Below are positions 40,590 through 54,792 of a stretch of DNA of 64,000 bases, in pieces (within the stretch, counting starts at the first letter, position 1; each line of letters begins with the position of its first letter). Where the stretch lies: positions 13,978,992 through 14,042,991 of the forward strand of contig OX326958.1 of the NCBI GenBank assembly GCA_946800325.1, given 5' to 3'. This DNA is from Luzula sylvatica (lineage: Eukaryota; Streptophyta; Magnoliopsida; Poales; Juncaceae). The position numbers and the translations under genes were made by a program. The notes under the pieces were generated by a model, which saw nothing but the letters and a program-made list of their open reading frames with translations, ran no database searches and was not told the origin of the DNA.

Positions 40590-41333
40590 TACCACATAAC
40601 ATTTCACCGAAATTTACAAACACTAAGAAAGTTTTTTTTTCGATTCAAAACAATTTGTTTATGCTTTGGGGAGTTCAAGTAACGTATTTTTAGATCATTT
40701 GAATCGTATCTTTTACCACATAACATTTCACCGAAATTTACAAACACTAAGAAAGTTTGTTTTTCGATTCAAAACAATATGTTTATGCTTTGGGGAGTTC
40801 AAATAACGTATTTTTACATCATTTGAATCGTATCTTTTACTACATAACATTTCACCAAAATTAACAAACACTAAGAAAGTATGTTTTTCGATTCAAAACA
40901 ATCTGTTTATGCTTTGGGGAGTTAAAATAACGTATTTTGAGATCATTTGAATCGTATCTTTTACTACATAACATTTCACCAAAATTAACAAACACTAAGA
41001 AAGTATGTTTTTCGATTCAAAACAATCTGTTTATGCTTTGGGGAGTTCAAATAACGTATTTTGAGATCACTTGAATCGTATCTTTTACCACATAACATTT
41101 CACCGAAATTTACAAACACTAAGAAAGTTTGTTTTTCGATTCAAAACAATTTGTTTATGCTTTGGGGAGTTCAAGTAACGTATTTTGAGATCATTTGAAT
41201 CGTATCTTTTACCACATAACATTTCACCAAAATTTACAAACACTAAGAAAGTTTGTTTTTCGATTCAAAACAATCTGTTTATGCTTTGGGGAGTTCAAAT
41301 AACGTATTTTGAGATCATTTGAATCGTATCTTT
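40590..41333 (+). repeat. 744-bp duplicated block, copy 1
   Basis: Six monomers matching 43986-44729 at an offset of 3,396 bp. Each is preceded by TCTTGTACC and contains a ten-T run, AGTTAAAATAACG and GATCACTTGAATC. Confidence 0.82.
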
Positions 41334-41457
41334 TACCACATAACATTTCACCGAAATTTACAAACACTAAGAAAGTATGTTTTTCGATTCAAAACAATCT
41401 GTTTATGCTTTGGGGAGTTCAAATAACGTATTTTGAGATCATTTGAATCGTATCTTT

Positions 41458-43117
41458 TACCACATAACATTTCACCGAAATTTACAAATACTAAGAAAGT
41501 TTGTTTTTCGATTCAAAACAATTTGTTTATGCTTTGGGGAGTTCAAGTAACGTATTTTGAGATCATTTGAATCGTATCTTTTACCACATAACATTTCACC
41601 AAAATTTACAAACACTAAGAAAGTTTGTTTTTCGATTCAAAACAATCTGTTTATGCTTTGGGGAGTTCAAATAACGTATTTTGAGATCATTTGAATCGTA
41701 TCTTTTACCACATAACATTTCACCGAAATTTACAAACACTAAGAAAGTTTGTTTTTCGATTCAAAACAATCTGTTTATGCTTTGGACTAAGGAAGTTTGT
41801 TTTTCGATTCAAAACAATTTGTTTATGCTTTGGGGAGTTCAAATAACATATTTTTACATCATTCGAAACGTATCTTTTACCACATAACATTTCACCAAAA
41901 TTTACAAACACTAAGAAAGTATGTTTTTCGATTCAAAACAATCTGTTTATGCTTTGGGGAGTTCAAATAACGTATTTTGAGATCATTTGGATCGTATCTT
42001 TTACCACATAACATTTCACCAAAATTTACAAACACTAAGACAGTTTGTTTTTCGATTCAAAACAATTTGTTTATGCTTTGGGGAGTTCAAATAACGTATT
42101 TTTAGATCATTTGAATCGTATCTTTTACTACATAACATTTCACCAAAATTTACAAACACTAAGAAAGTTTGTTTTTCGATTCAAAACAATCTTATTATGC
42201 TTTGGGGAGTTCAAATAACGTATTTTGAGATCATTTGAATCGTATCTTTTACCACATAACATTTCACCAAAATTTACAAACACTAAGACAGTTTGTTTTT
42301 CGATTCAAAACAATTTGTTTATGCTTTGGGGAGTTCAAATAACGTATTTTTAGATCATTTGAATCGTATCTTTTACCACATAACATTTCACAAAAATTTA
42401 CAAACACTAAGAAAGTTTGTTTTTCGATTCAAAACAATATGTTTATGCTTTGGGGAGTTCCAATAACGTATTTTGAGATCATTTGAATCGTATCTTTTAC
42501 CACATAACATTTCACCAAAATTAACAAACACTAAGAAAGTATGTTTTTCGATTCAAAACAATCTGTTTATGCTTTGGGGAGTTCAAATAACGTATTTTGA
42601 GATCATTTGAATCGTATCTTTTACCACATAACATTTCACCGAAATTTACAAACACTAAGAAAGTTTGTTTTTCGATTCAAAACAATTTGTTTATGCTTTG
42701 GGGAGTTCAAGTAACGTATTTTGAGATCATTTGAATCGTATCTTTTACCACATAACATTTCACCAAAATTTACAAACACTAAGAAAGTTTGTTTTTCGAT
42801 TCAAAACAATCTGTTTATGCTTTGGGGAGTTCAAATAACGTATTTTGAGATCATTTGAATCGTATCTTTTACCACATAACATTTCACCGAAATTTACAAA
42901 CACTAAGACAGTTTGTTTTTCGATTCAAAACAATCTGTTTATGCTTTGGGGAGTTCAAGTAACGTATTTTGAGATCATTTGATTCGTATCTTTTACCACA
43001 TAACATTTCACCGAAATTTACAAACACTAAGAAAGTTTGTTTTTCGATTCAAAACAATCTGTTTATGCTTTGGGGAGTTCAAATAACGTATTTTGAGATC
43101 ATTCTAATCGTATCTTT
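41458..43117 (+). repeat. 1,660-bp duplicated block, copy 2
   Basis: Second copy of 38682-40341. After 43117 the copies part: this one continues into a type-O monomer (AATG), while copy 1 continues with C66 and AACG. Confidence 0.85.
41706..41877 (+). repeat. 172-bp variant monomer S2
   Basis: Identical by eye to the copy at 38930 and part of the 1,660-bp duplicated block, so it was copied with its neighbours and did not arise independently. Confidence 0.95.
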
Positions 43118-43985
43118 TACTACATAACATTTCACCAAAATTTACAAACACTAAGAAAGTTTGTTTTTCGATTCAAAACAATATGTTTATGCTTTGGGGA
43201 GTTCAAATAATGTATTTTGAGATCATTTGAATCGTATCTTTTACCACATAACATTTCACCAAAATTTACAAACACTAAGAAAGTTTGTTTTTCGATTCAA
43301 AACAATCTGTTTATGCTATGGGGAGTTCAAATAACGTATTTTGAGATCATTTGAATCGTATCTTTTACCACATAACATTTCACCAAATTTTACAAACACT
43401 AAGAAAGTTTGTTTTTCGATTCAAAACAAACTGTTTATGCTTTGGGGAGTTCAAATAACGTATTTTTAGATCATTTGAATCGTATCTTTTACTACATAAC
43501 ATTTCACCAAAATTTACAAACACTAAGAAAGTTTGTTTTTCGATTCAAAACAATATGTTTATGCTTTGGGGAGTTCCAATAATGTATTTTTACATCATTT
43601 GAATCGTATCTTTTACCACATAACATTTCACCAAAATTAACAAACACTAAGAAAGTATGTTTTTCGATTCAAAACAATCCGTTTATGCTTTGGGGAGTTC
43701 AAATAACGTATTTTGAGATAATTTGAATCGTATCTTTTACCACATAACATTTCACCGAAATTTACAAACACTAAGAAAGTTTGTTTTTCGATTCAAAACA
43801 ATTTGTTTATGCTTTGGGGAGTTCAAGTAACGTACTTTGAGATCATTTGAATCGTATCTTTTACCACATAACATTTCACCGAAATTTACAAACACTAAGA
43901 AAGTTTGTTTTTCGATTCAAAACAATTTGTTTATGCTTTGGGGAGTTCAAGTAACGTATTTTGAGATCATTTGAATCGTATCTTG

Positions 43986-44729
43986 TACCACATAACATTT
44001 CACCGAAATTTACAAACACTAAGAAAGTTTTTTTTTCGATTCAAAACAATTTGTTTATGCTTTGGGGAGTTCAAGTAACGTATTTTTAGATCATTTGAAT
44101 CGTATCTTTTACCACATAACATTTCACCGAAATTTACAAACACTAAGAAAGTTTGTTTTTCGATTCAAAACAATATGTTTATGCTTTGGGGAGTTCAAAT
44201 AACGTATTTTTACATCATTTGAATCGTATCTTTTACTACATAACATTTCACCAAAATTAACAAACACTAAGAAAGTATGTTTTTCGATTCAAAACAATCT
44301 GTTTATGCTTTGGGGAGTTAAAATAACGTATTTTGAGATCATTTGAATCGTATCTTTTACTACATAACATTTCACCAAAATTAACAAACACTAAGAAAGT
44401 ATGTTTTTCGATTCAAAACAATCTGTTTATGCTTTGGGGAGTTCAAATAACGTATTTTGAGATCACTTGAATCGTATCTTTTACCACATAACATTTCACC
44501 GAAATTTACAAACACTAAGAAAGTTTGTTTTTCGATTCAAAACAATTTGTTTATGCTTTGGGGAGTTCAAGTAACGTATTTTGAGATCATTTGAATCGTA
44601 TCTTTTACCACATAACATTTCACCAAAATTTACAAACACTAAGAAAGTTTGTTTTTCGATTCAAAACAATCTGTTTATGCTTTGGGGAGTTCAAATAACG
44701 TATTTTGAGATCATTTGAATCGTATCTTT
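43986..44729 (+). repeat. 744-bp duplicated block, copy 2
   Basis: Copy of 40590-41333. It is followed directly by a 172-bp monomer at 44730, whereas copy 1 has three more monomers before its 172-bp monomer. Confidence 0.82.
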
Positions 44730-44901
44730 TACCACATAACATTTCACCGAAATTTACAAACACTAAGAAAGTTTGTTTTTCGATTCAAAACAATCTGTTT
44801 ATGCTTTGGACTAAGGAAGTTTGTTTTTCGATTCAAAACAATCTGTTTATGCTTTGGGGAGTTCAAATAACGTATTTTGAGATCATTTGAATCGTATCTT
44901 T
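44730..44901 (+). repeat. 172-bp variant monomer S3
   Basis: Same junction, CTTTGGACTAAGGAAG, but the 3' half has C66, AACG and GAGATC instead of AACATA and TACATC. This suggests the 3' part was replaced by exchange with an ordinary monomer after the duplication. Confidence 0.95.
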
Positions 44902-47900
44902 TGCCACATAACATTTCACCAAAATTTACAAACACTAAGACAGTTTGTTTTTCGATTCAAAACAATTTGTTTATGCTTTGGGGAGTTCAAATAAGGTATT
45001 TTTAGATCATTTGAATCATATCTTTTAGTACATAACATTTCACCAAAATTTACAAACACTAAGAAAGTTTGTTTTTCGATTCAAAACAATCTTATTATGC
45101 TTTGGGGAGTTCAAATAACGTATTTTGAGATCATTTGAATCGTATCTTTTACCACATAACATTTCACCAAAATTTACAAACACTAAGACAGTTTGTTTTT
45201 CGATTCAAAACAATTTGTTTATGCTTTGGGGAGTTCAAATAACGTATTTTTAGATCATTTGAATCGTATCTTTTACCACATAACATTTCACCAAAATTTA
45301 CAAACACTAAGAAAGTTTGTTTTTCGATTCAAAACAATATGTTTATGCTTTGGGGAGTTCCAATAACGTATTTTGAGATCATTTGAATCGTATCTTTTAC
45401 CACATAACATTTCACCAAAATTAACAAACACTAAGAAAGTATGTTTTTCGATTCAAAACAATCTGTTTATGCTTTGGGGAGTTCAAATAACGTATTTTGA
45501 GATCATTTGAATCGTATCTTTTACCACATAACATTTCACCGAAATTTACAAATACTAAGAAAGTTTGTTTTTCGATTCAAAACAATTTGTTTATGCTTTG
45601 GGGAGTTCAAGTAACGTATTTTGAGATCATTTGAATCGTATCTTTTACCACATAACATTTCACCAAAATTTACAAACACTAAGAAAGTTTGTTTTTCGAT
45701 TCAAAACAATCTGTTTATGCTTTGGGGAGTTCAAATAACGTATTTTGAGATCATTTGAATCGTATCTTTTACCACATAACATTTCACCGAAATTTACAAA
45801 CACTAAGCCAGTTTGTTTTTCGATTCAAAACAATCTGTTTATGCTTTGGGGAGTTCAAATAACGTATTTTGAGATCATTTTAATCGTATCTTTTACCACA
45901 TAACATTTCACCGAAATTTACAAACACTAAGAAAGTTTGTTTTTCGATTCAAAACAATCTGTTTATGCTTTGGGGAGTTCAAATAACGTATTTTGAGATC
46001 ATTTGAATCGTATCTTTTACTACATAACATTTCACCAAAATTTACAAACACTAAGAAAGTTTGTTTTTCGATTCAAAACAATATGTTTATGCTTTGGGGA
46101 GTTCAAATAATGTATTTTGAGATCATTTGAATCGTATCTTTTACCACATAACATTTCACCAAAATTTACAAACACTAAGAAAGTTTGTTTTTCGATTCAA
46201 AACAATCTGTTTATGCTATGGGGAGTTCAAATAACGTATTTTGAGATCATTTGAATCGTATCTTTTAGCACATAACATTTCACCAAATTTTACAAACACT
46301 AAGAAAGTTTGTTTTTCGATTCAAAACAAACTGTTTATGCTTTAGGGAGTTCAAATAACGTATTTTTAGATCATTTGAATCGTATCTTTTACTACATAAC
46401 ATTTCACCAAAATTTACAAACACTAAGAAAGTTTGTTTTTCGATTCAAAACAATATGTTTATGCTTTGGGGAGTTCCAATAATGTATTTTTACATCATTT
46501 GAATCGTATCTTTTACCACATAACATTTCACCAAAATTAACAAACACTAAGAAAGTATGTTTTTCGATTCAAAACAATCCGTTTATGCTTTGGGGAGTTC
46601 AAATAACGTATTTTGAGATCATTTGAATCGTATCTTTTACCACATAACATTTCACCGAAATTTACAAACACTAAGAATGTTTGTTTTTCGATTCAAAACA
46701 ATTTGTTTATGCTTTGGGGAGTTCAAGTAACGTACTTTGAGATCATTTGAATCGTATCTTTTACCACATAACATTTCACCGAAATTTACAAACACTAAGA
46801 AAGTTTGTTTTTCGATTCAAAACAATTTGTTTATGCTTTGGGGAGTTCAAGTAACGTATTTTGAGATCATTTGAATCGTATCTTGTACCACATAACATTT
46901 CACCGAAATTTACAAACACTAAGAAAGTTTTTTTTTCGATTCAAAACAATTTGTTTATGCTTTGGGGAGTTCAAGTAACGTATTTTTAGATCATTTGAAT
47001 CGTATTTTTTACCACATAACATTTCACCAAAATTTACAAACACTAAGAAAGTTTGTTTTTCGATTCAAAACAATATGTTTATGCTTTGGGGAGTTCCAAT
47101 AACGTTTTTTTACATCATTTGAATCGTATCTTTTACCACATAACATTTCACCAAAATTAACAAACACTAAGAAAGTATGTTTTTCCATTCAAAACAATCT
47201 GTTTATGCTTTGGGGAGTTAAAATAACGTATTTTGAGATCATTTGAATCGTATCTTTTACCACATAACATTTCACCGAAATTTACAAACACTAAGAAAGT
47301 TTGTTTTTCGATTCAAAACAATTTTTTTATGCTTTGGGGAGTTCAAGTAACGTATTTTGAGATCATTTGAATCGTATCTTTTACCACATAACATTTCACC
47401 AAAATTTACAAACACTAAGAAAGTTTGTTTTTCGATTCAAAACAATCTGTTTATGCTTTGGGGAGTTCAAATAACGTATTTTTAGATCATTTGAATCGTA
47501 TCTTTTACCACATAACATTTCACCAAAATTTACAAACACTAAGACAGTTTGTTTTTCGATTCAAAACAATTTGTTTATGCTTTGGGGAGTTCAAATAACG
47601 TATTTTGAGATCATTTGAATCGTATCTTTTACCACATAACATTTCACCGAAATTTACAAACACTAAGAAAGTTTGTTTTTCGATTCAAAACAATCTGTTT
47701 ATGCTTTGGGGAGTTCAAATAACGTATTTTGAGATCATTTGAATCGTATCTTTTACCACATAACATTTCACCGAAATTTACAAACACTAAGAAAGTTTGT
47801 TTTTCGATTCAAAACAATCTGTTTATGCTTTGGGGAGTTCAAATAACGTATTTTGAGATCATTTGAATCGTATCTTTTACTACATAACATTTTACCAAAA

Positions 47901-49612
47901 TTTACAAACACTAAGAAAGTTTGTTTTTCGATTCAAAACAATATGTTTATGCTTTGGGGAGTTCAAATAAAGCATTTTGAGATCATTTGAATCGTATCTT
48001 TTACCACATAACATTTCACCAAAATTTACAAACACTAAGAAAGTTTGTTTTTCGATTCAAAACAATATGTTTATGCTTAAGGGAGTTCCAATAACGTATT
48101 TTTACATCATTTGAATCGTATCTTTTACCACATAACATTTCACCAAAATTAACAAACACTAAGAAAGTTTGTTTTTCGATTAAAAACAATCTGTTTATGC
48201 TTTGGGGAGTTCAAATAACGTATTTTGAGATCATTTGAATCGTATCTTTTAGCACATAACATTTCACCGAAATTTACAAACACTAAGAAAGTTTGTTTTT
48301 CGATTCAAAACAATCTGTTTATGCTTTGGGGAGTTCAAATAACGTATTTTGAGATCATTTGAATCGTATCTTTTACCACATAACATTTCACCAAAATTTA
48401 CAAACACTAAGACAGTTTGTTTTTCGATTCGAAACAATTTGTTTATGCTTTGGGGAGTTCAAATAACGTATTTTTAGATCATTTGAATCGTATCTTTTAC
48501 TACATAACATTTCACCAAAATTTACAAACACTAAGAAAGTTTGTTTTTCGATTCAAAACAATATGTTTATGCTTTGGGGAGTTCCAATAACGTATTTTTA
48601 CATCATTTGAATCGTATCTTTTACCACATAACATTTCACCAAAATTAACATACACTAAGAAAGTTTGTTTTTCGATTCAAAACAATCTGTTTATGCTTTG
48701 GGGAGTTCAAATAACGTATTTTGAGATCATTTGAATCGTATCTTTTACCATATAACATTTCACCGAAATTTACAAACACTAAGAAAGTTTGTTTTTCGAT
48801 TCAAAACAATTTGTTTATACTTTGGGGAGTTCAAGTAACGTACTTTGAGATCATTTGAATCGTATCTTTTACCACATAACATTTCACCGAAATTTACAAA
48901 CACTAAGAAAGTTTGTTTTTTGATTCAAAACAATTTGTTTATGCTTTGGGGAGTTCAAGTAACGTATTTTGAGATCATTTGAATCGTATCTTTTACCACA
49001 TAACATTTCACCGAAATTTACAAACACTAAGAAAGTTTTTTTTTCGATTCAAAACAATTTGTTTATGCTTTGGGGAGTTCAAGTAACGTATTTTGAGATC
49101 ATTTGAATCGTATCTTTTACCACATAACATTTCACTAAAATTTACAAACACTAAGACAGTTTGTTTTTCGATTCAAAACAATTTGTTTATGCTTTGGGGA
49201 GTTCAAATAACGTATATTGAGATCATTTGAATCGTATCTTTTACCACATAACATTTCACCGAAATTTACAAACACTAAGAAAGTTTGTTTTTCGATTCAA
49301 AACAATCTGTTTATGCTTTGGGGAGTTCAAATAACGTATTTTGAGATCATTTGAATCGTATCTTTTACCACATAACATTTCACCGAAATTTACAAACACT
49401 AAGAAAGTTTGTTTTTCGATTCAAAAAATCTGTTTATGCTTTGGGGAGTTCAAATAACGTATTTTGAGATCATTTGAATCGTATCTTTTACTACATAACA
49501 TTTCACCAAAATTTACAAACACTAAGAAAGTTTGTTTTTCGATTCAAAACAATTTGTTTATGTTTTGGGGAGTTCAAATAACGTATTTTGAAATCATTTG
49601 AATCGTATCTTT

Positions 49613-49784
49613 TACTACATAACATTTCACCAAAATTTACAAACACTAAGAAAGTTTGTTTTTCGATTCAAAGCAGTATGTTTATGCTTTGGACTAACGA
49701 AGTTTGTTTTTCGATTCAAAACAATTTGTTTATGCTTTGGGGAGTTCAAATAACATATTTTTACATCATTCGAATCGTATCTTT
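49613..49784 (+). repeat. 172-bp variant monomer S4
   Basis: Same junction with a substitution (ACTAACGAAG). The 5' half begins TACTAC and reads AAAGCAGTATG. The 3' half has AACATATTTTTAC and CATTCGAATCG. Confidence 0.95.
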
Positions 49785-52760
49785 TACCACATAACATTTC
49801 ACCAAAATTTACAAACACTAAGAAAGTTTGTTTTTCGATTCAAAACAATCTGTTTACGCTTTGGGGAGTTCAAATAACGTATTTTGAGATCATTTGAATC
49901 GTATCTTTTACCACATAACATTTCACCAAAATTTACAAACACTAAGAAAGTTTGTTTTTCGATTCAAAACAATATGTTTATGCTTTGGGGAGTTCCAATA
50001 ACGTATTTTTACATCATTCGAATCGTATCTTTTACCACATAACATTTCACCAAAATTTACAAACACTAAGAAAGTTTGTTTTTCGATTCAAAACAATCTG
50101 TTTACGCTTTGGGGAGTTCAAATAACGTATTTTGAGATCATTTGAATCGTATCTTTTACCACATAACATTTCACCAAAATTTACAAACACTAAGACAGTT
50201 TGTTTTTCGATTCAAAACAATTTGTTTATGCTTTGGGGAGTTCAAATAACGTATTTTTAGATCATTTGAATCGTATCTTTTACTACATAACATTTCACCA
50301 AAATTTACAAACACTAAGAAAGTTTGTTTTTCGATTCAAAACAATTTGTTTATGCTTTGGGGAGTTCAAGTAACGTATTTTGAGATCATTTGAATCGTAT
50401 CTTTTACCACATAACATTTCACCAAAATTTACAAACACTAAGAAAGTTTGTTTTTCGATTCAAAACAATCTGTTTATGCTTTGGGGAGTTCAAATAACGT
50501 ATTTTTAGATCATTTGAATCGTATCTTTTACCACATAACATTTCACCGAAATTTACAAACACTAAGAAAGTTTGTTTTTCGATTCAAAACAATTTGTTTA
50601 TGCTTTGGGGAGTTCAAGTAACGTATTTTGAGATCATTTGAATCGTATCTTTTACCACATAACATTTCACCAAAATTTACAAACACTAAGAAAGTTTGTT
50701 TTTCGATTCAAAACAATCTGTTTACGCTTTGGGGAGTTCAAATAACGTATTTTGAGATCATTTGAATCGTATCTTTCACCACATAACATTTCACCAAAAT
50801 TTACAAACACTAAGACAGTTTGTTTTTCGATTCAAAACAATTTGTTTATGCTTTGGGGAGTTCAAATAACGTATTTTTAGATCATTTGAATCGTATCTTT
50901 TACTACATAACATTTCACCAAAATTTACAAACACTAAGAAAGTTTGTTTTTTCGATTCAAAACAATCTTATTATGCTTTGGGGAGTTCAAATAACGTATT
51001 TTGAGATCATTTGAATCGTATCTTTTACCACATAACATTTCACCAAAATTTACAAACACTAAGAAAGTTTGTTTTTCGATTCAAAACAATTTGTTTATGC
51101 TTAAGGGAGTTCCAATAACGTATTTTTACATCATTTGAATCGTATCTTTTACCACATAACATTTCACCAAAATTAACAAACACTAAGAAAGTTTGTTTTT
51201 CGATTAAAAACAATCTGTTTATGCTTTGGGGAGTTCAAATAACGTATTTTGAGATCATTTGAATCGTATCTTTTACCACATAACATTTCACCGAAATTTA
51301 CAAACCCTAAGAAAGTTTGTTTTTCGATTCAAAACAATCTGTTTATGCTTTGGGGAGTTCAAATAACGTATTTTGAGATCATTTGAATCGTATCTTTTAC
51401 CACATAACATTTCACCAAAATTTACAAACACTAAGACAGTTTGTTTTTCGATTCAAAACAATTTGTTTATGCTTTGGGGAGTTCAAATAACGTATTTTTA
51501 GATCATTTGAATCGTATCTTTTACTACATAACATTTCACCAAAATTTACAAACACTAAGAAAGTTTGTTTTTCGATTCAAAACAATATGTTTATGCTTTG
51601 GGGAGTTCCAATAACGTATTTTTACATCATTTGAATCGTATCTTTTACCACATAACATTTCACCAAAATTAACATACACTAAGAAAGTTTGTTTTTCGAT
51701 TCAAAACAATCTGTTTATGCTATGGGGAGTTCAAATAACGTATTTTGAGATCATTTGAATCGTATCTTTTACCACATAACATTTCACCGAAATTTACAAA
51801 CACTAAGAAAGTTTGTTTTTCGATTCAAAACAATTTGTTTATGCTTTGGGGAGTTCAAGTAACGTATTTTGAGATCATTTGAATCGTATATTTTACCACA
51901 TAACATTTCACCGAAATTTACAAACACTAAGAAAGTTTTTTTTTCGATTCAAAACAATTTGTTTATGCTTTGGGGAGTTCAAGTAACGTATTTTGAGATC
52001 ATTTGAATCGTATCTTTTACCACATAACATTTCACCAAAATTTACAAACACTAAGAAAGTTTGTGTTTTGATTCAAAACAATTTGTTTATGCTTTGGGGA
52101 GTTCAAGTAACGTATTTTGAGATCATTTGAATCGTATATTTTACCACATAACATTTCACCGAAATTTACAAACACTAAGAAAGTTTTTTTTTCGATTCAA
52201 AACAATTTGTTTATGCTTTGGGGAGTTCAAGTAACGTATTTTGAGATCATTTGAATCGTTTCTTTTACCACATAACATTTCACCAAAATTTACAAACACT
52301 AAGACAGTTTGTTTTTCGATTCAAAACAATGTGTTTATGCTTTGGGGAGTTCAAATAACGTATTCTGAGATCATTTGAATCGTATCTTTTACCACATAAC
52401 ATTTCACCGAAATTTACAAACACTAAGAAAGTTTATTTTTCGATTCAAAACAATCTGTTTATGGTTTGGGGAGTTCAAATAACGTATTTTGAGATCATTT
52501 GAATCGTATCTTTTACCACATAACATTTCACCGAAATTTACAAACACTAAGAAAGTTTGTTTTTCGATTCAAAAAATCTGTTTATGCTTTGGGGAGTTCA
52601 AATAACGTATTTTGAGATCATTTGAATCGTATCTTTTACTACATAACATTTCACCAAAATTTACAAACACTAAGAAAGTTTGTTTTTCGATTCAAAACAA
52701 TTTGTTTATGTTTTGGGGAGTTCAAATAACGTATTTTGAAATCATTTGAATCGTATCTTT

Positions 52761-52932
52761 TACTACATAACATTTCACCAAAATTTACAAACACTAAGAA
52801 AGTTTGTTTTTCGATTCAAAACAATATGTTTATGCTTTGGACTAAGGAAGTTTGTTTTTCGATTCAAAACAATTTGTTTATGCTTTGGGGAGTTTAAATA
52901 ACATATTTTTACATCATTCGAATCGTATCTTT
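52761..52932 (+). repeat. 172-bp variant monomer S5
   Basis: Same junction (ACTAAGGAAG), begins TACTAC, with GAGTTTAAATAACATA in the 3' half. It lies 3,148 bp after S4 in the equivalent position of a duplicated block. Confidence 0.95.
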
Positions 52933-53180
52933 TACCACATAACATTTCACCAAAATTTACAAACACTAAGAAAGTTTGTTTTTCGATTCAAAACAATCTG
53001 TTTATGCTTTGGGGAGTTGAAATAACGTATTTTGAGATCATTTGAATCGTACCTTTTACTACATAACATTTCACCAAAATTTACAAACACTAAGAAAGTT
53101 TGTTTTTCGATTCAAAACAATCTGTTTATGCTTTGGGGAGTTCAAATAACGTATTTTGAGATCATTTGAATCGTATCTTT

Positions 53181-54792
53181 TACCACATAACATTTCACCA
53201 AAATTTACAAACACTAAGAAAGTTTGTTTTTCGATTCAAAACAATCTGTTTATGCTTTGGGGAGTTCAAATAACGTATTTTTAGATCATTTGAATCGTAT
53301 CTTTTACCACATAACATTTCACCAAAATTTACAAACACTAAGACAGTTTGTTTTTCGATTCAAAACAATTTGTTTATGCTTTGGGGAGTTCAAATAACGT
53401 ATTTTTAGATCATTTGAATCGTATCTTTTACCACATAACATTTCACCAAAATTAACAAACACTAAGAATGTTTGTTTTTCGATTCAAAACAATCTGTTTA
53501 TGCTTTGGGTAGTTCAAATAACGTATTTTGAGATCATTTGAATCGTATCTTTTACCACATAACATTTCACCGAAATTTACAAACACTAAGAAAGTTTGTT
53601 TTTCGATTCAAAACAATCTGTTTATGCTTTGGGGAGTTCAAATAACGTATTTTGAGATCATTTGAATCGTATCTTTTACCACATAACATTTTACCGAAAT
53701 TTACAAACACTAAGAAAGTTTGTTTTTCGATTCAAAACAATTTGTTTATGTTTTGGCGAGTTCAAATAACGTATTTTGAGATCATTTGAATCGTATCTTT
53801 TACTACATAACATTTCACCAAAATTTACAAACACAAAGAAAGTTTGTTTTTCGATTCAAAACAATATGTTTATGCTTTGGGGAGTTCAAATAATGTATTT
53901 TGAGATCATTTGAATCGTATCTTTTACCACATAACATTTCACCAAAATTTACAAACACTAAGAAAGTTTGTTTTTCGATTCAAAACAATCTGTTTATGCT
54001 ATGGGGAGTTCAAATAACGTATTTTGAGATCATTTGAATCGTATCTTTTACCACATAACATTTCACCGAAATTTACAAACACTAAGAAAGTTTGTTTTTC
54101 GATTCAAAACAATTTGTTTATGTTTTGCGGAGTTCAAATAACGTATTTTGAGATCATTTGAATCATATCTTTTACTACATAACATTTCACCAAAATTTAC
54201 AAACACTAAGAAAGTTTGTTTTTCGATTCAAAACAATATGTTTATGCTTTGGGGAGTTCAAATAATGTATTTTGAGATCATTTGAATCGTATCTTTTACC
54301 ACATAACATTTCACCAAAATTTACAAACGCTAAGAAAGTTTATATTTCGATTCAAAACAATCTGTTTATGCTATGGGGAGTTCAAACAACGTATTTTGAG
54401 ATCATTTGAATCGTATCTTTTACCACATAACATTTCACCAAAATTTACAAACACTAAGAAAGTTTGTTTTCCGATTCAAAACAATCTGTTTATGCTATGG
54501 GGAGTTCAAATAACGTATTTTGAGATCATTTGAATCGTATCTTTTACCACATAACATTTCACCAAAATTTACAAACACTAAGAAAGTTTGTTTTTCGATT
54601 CAAAACAATCTGTTTATGCTTCGGGGAGTTCAAATAACGTATTTTGAGATCATTTGAATCGTATCTTTTACCACATAACATTTCACCAAAATTTACAAAC
54701 ACTAAGACAGTTTGTTTTTCGATTGAAAACAATTTGTTTATGCTTTGGGGAGTTCAAATAACGTATTTTTAGATCATTTGAAACGTATCTTT
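53181..54792 (+). repeat. 1,612-bp tandem duplication, copy 1
   Basis: Thirteen monomers matched exactly in order by 54793-56404. Shared private marks are TTTTACCGAAAT, TTTGGCGAG, ACACAAAG, TTTTGCGGAG, AACGCTAAG, TTTATATTTCG, CAAACAACG, TTTTCCGATTC, GATTGAAAAC and GAAACGTAT. Differences noted: GAATG versus GAAAG, GGGTAG versus GGGGAG, and CTTCGGGG versus CTTTGGGG. Confidence 0.9.

Larger units (their letters stand above)
36326..43489 (+). repeat. Rearranged zone with few A monomers, including two 172-bp monomers
   Basis: Fifty-seven monomer equivalents plus two 48-bp duplications (7,164 bp). It starts as A B C D G F G H I J, then settles into runs of I, J, K and G20 monomers without a further type-A start until 43490. 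G102/G104 monomers dominate. One monomer near 37679 combines CATATCTCTT with a preceding TTTGCGGAG. This is the beginning of the zone where regular HOR order is lost. Confidence 0.75.
43490..46389 (+). repeat. HOR unit 23: about 23 monomers plus one 172-bp monomer
   Basis: Begins A B C with GTACTTTGAG in C, runs through the 744-bp block and S3, then F, G, H, I, J and ends O P Q with CCAAATTTTAC and ACAAACTG in Q. Length 2,900 bp. The O-P-Q-A-B-C stretch recurs 2,900 bp apart (43118 and 46018). Confidence 0.78.
48017..53180 (+). repeat. Two loosely tandem copies of a 24- to 25-monomer block
   Basis: Markers recur about 3,024-3,148 bp apart: CTTAAGGGAG (48077, 51101), GATTAAAAACAATC (48178, 51202), AACATACAC (near 48648 and 51672), CAAAAAATC with its 1-bp deletion (near 49427 and 52575), TGTTTTGGGG plus TGAAATC (near 49561 and 52710), and the 172-bp monomer (49613, 52761). 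The second copy gained one monomer, near 52022-52145. Confidence 0.78.

Noticed and set aside
51302..51312. Plant-type telomere motif AAACCCTAAG
   Set aside because: A single base change (ACACTAAG to ACCCTAAG) in one monomer. There is no tandem run of the telomere heptamer. TTTAGGG near 59829 and 60821 is likewise a point variant.
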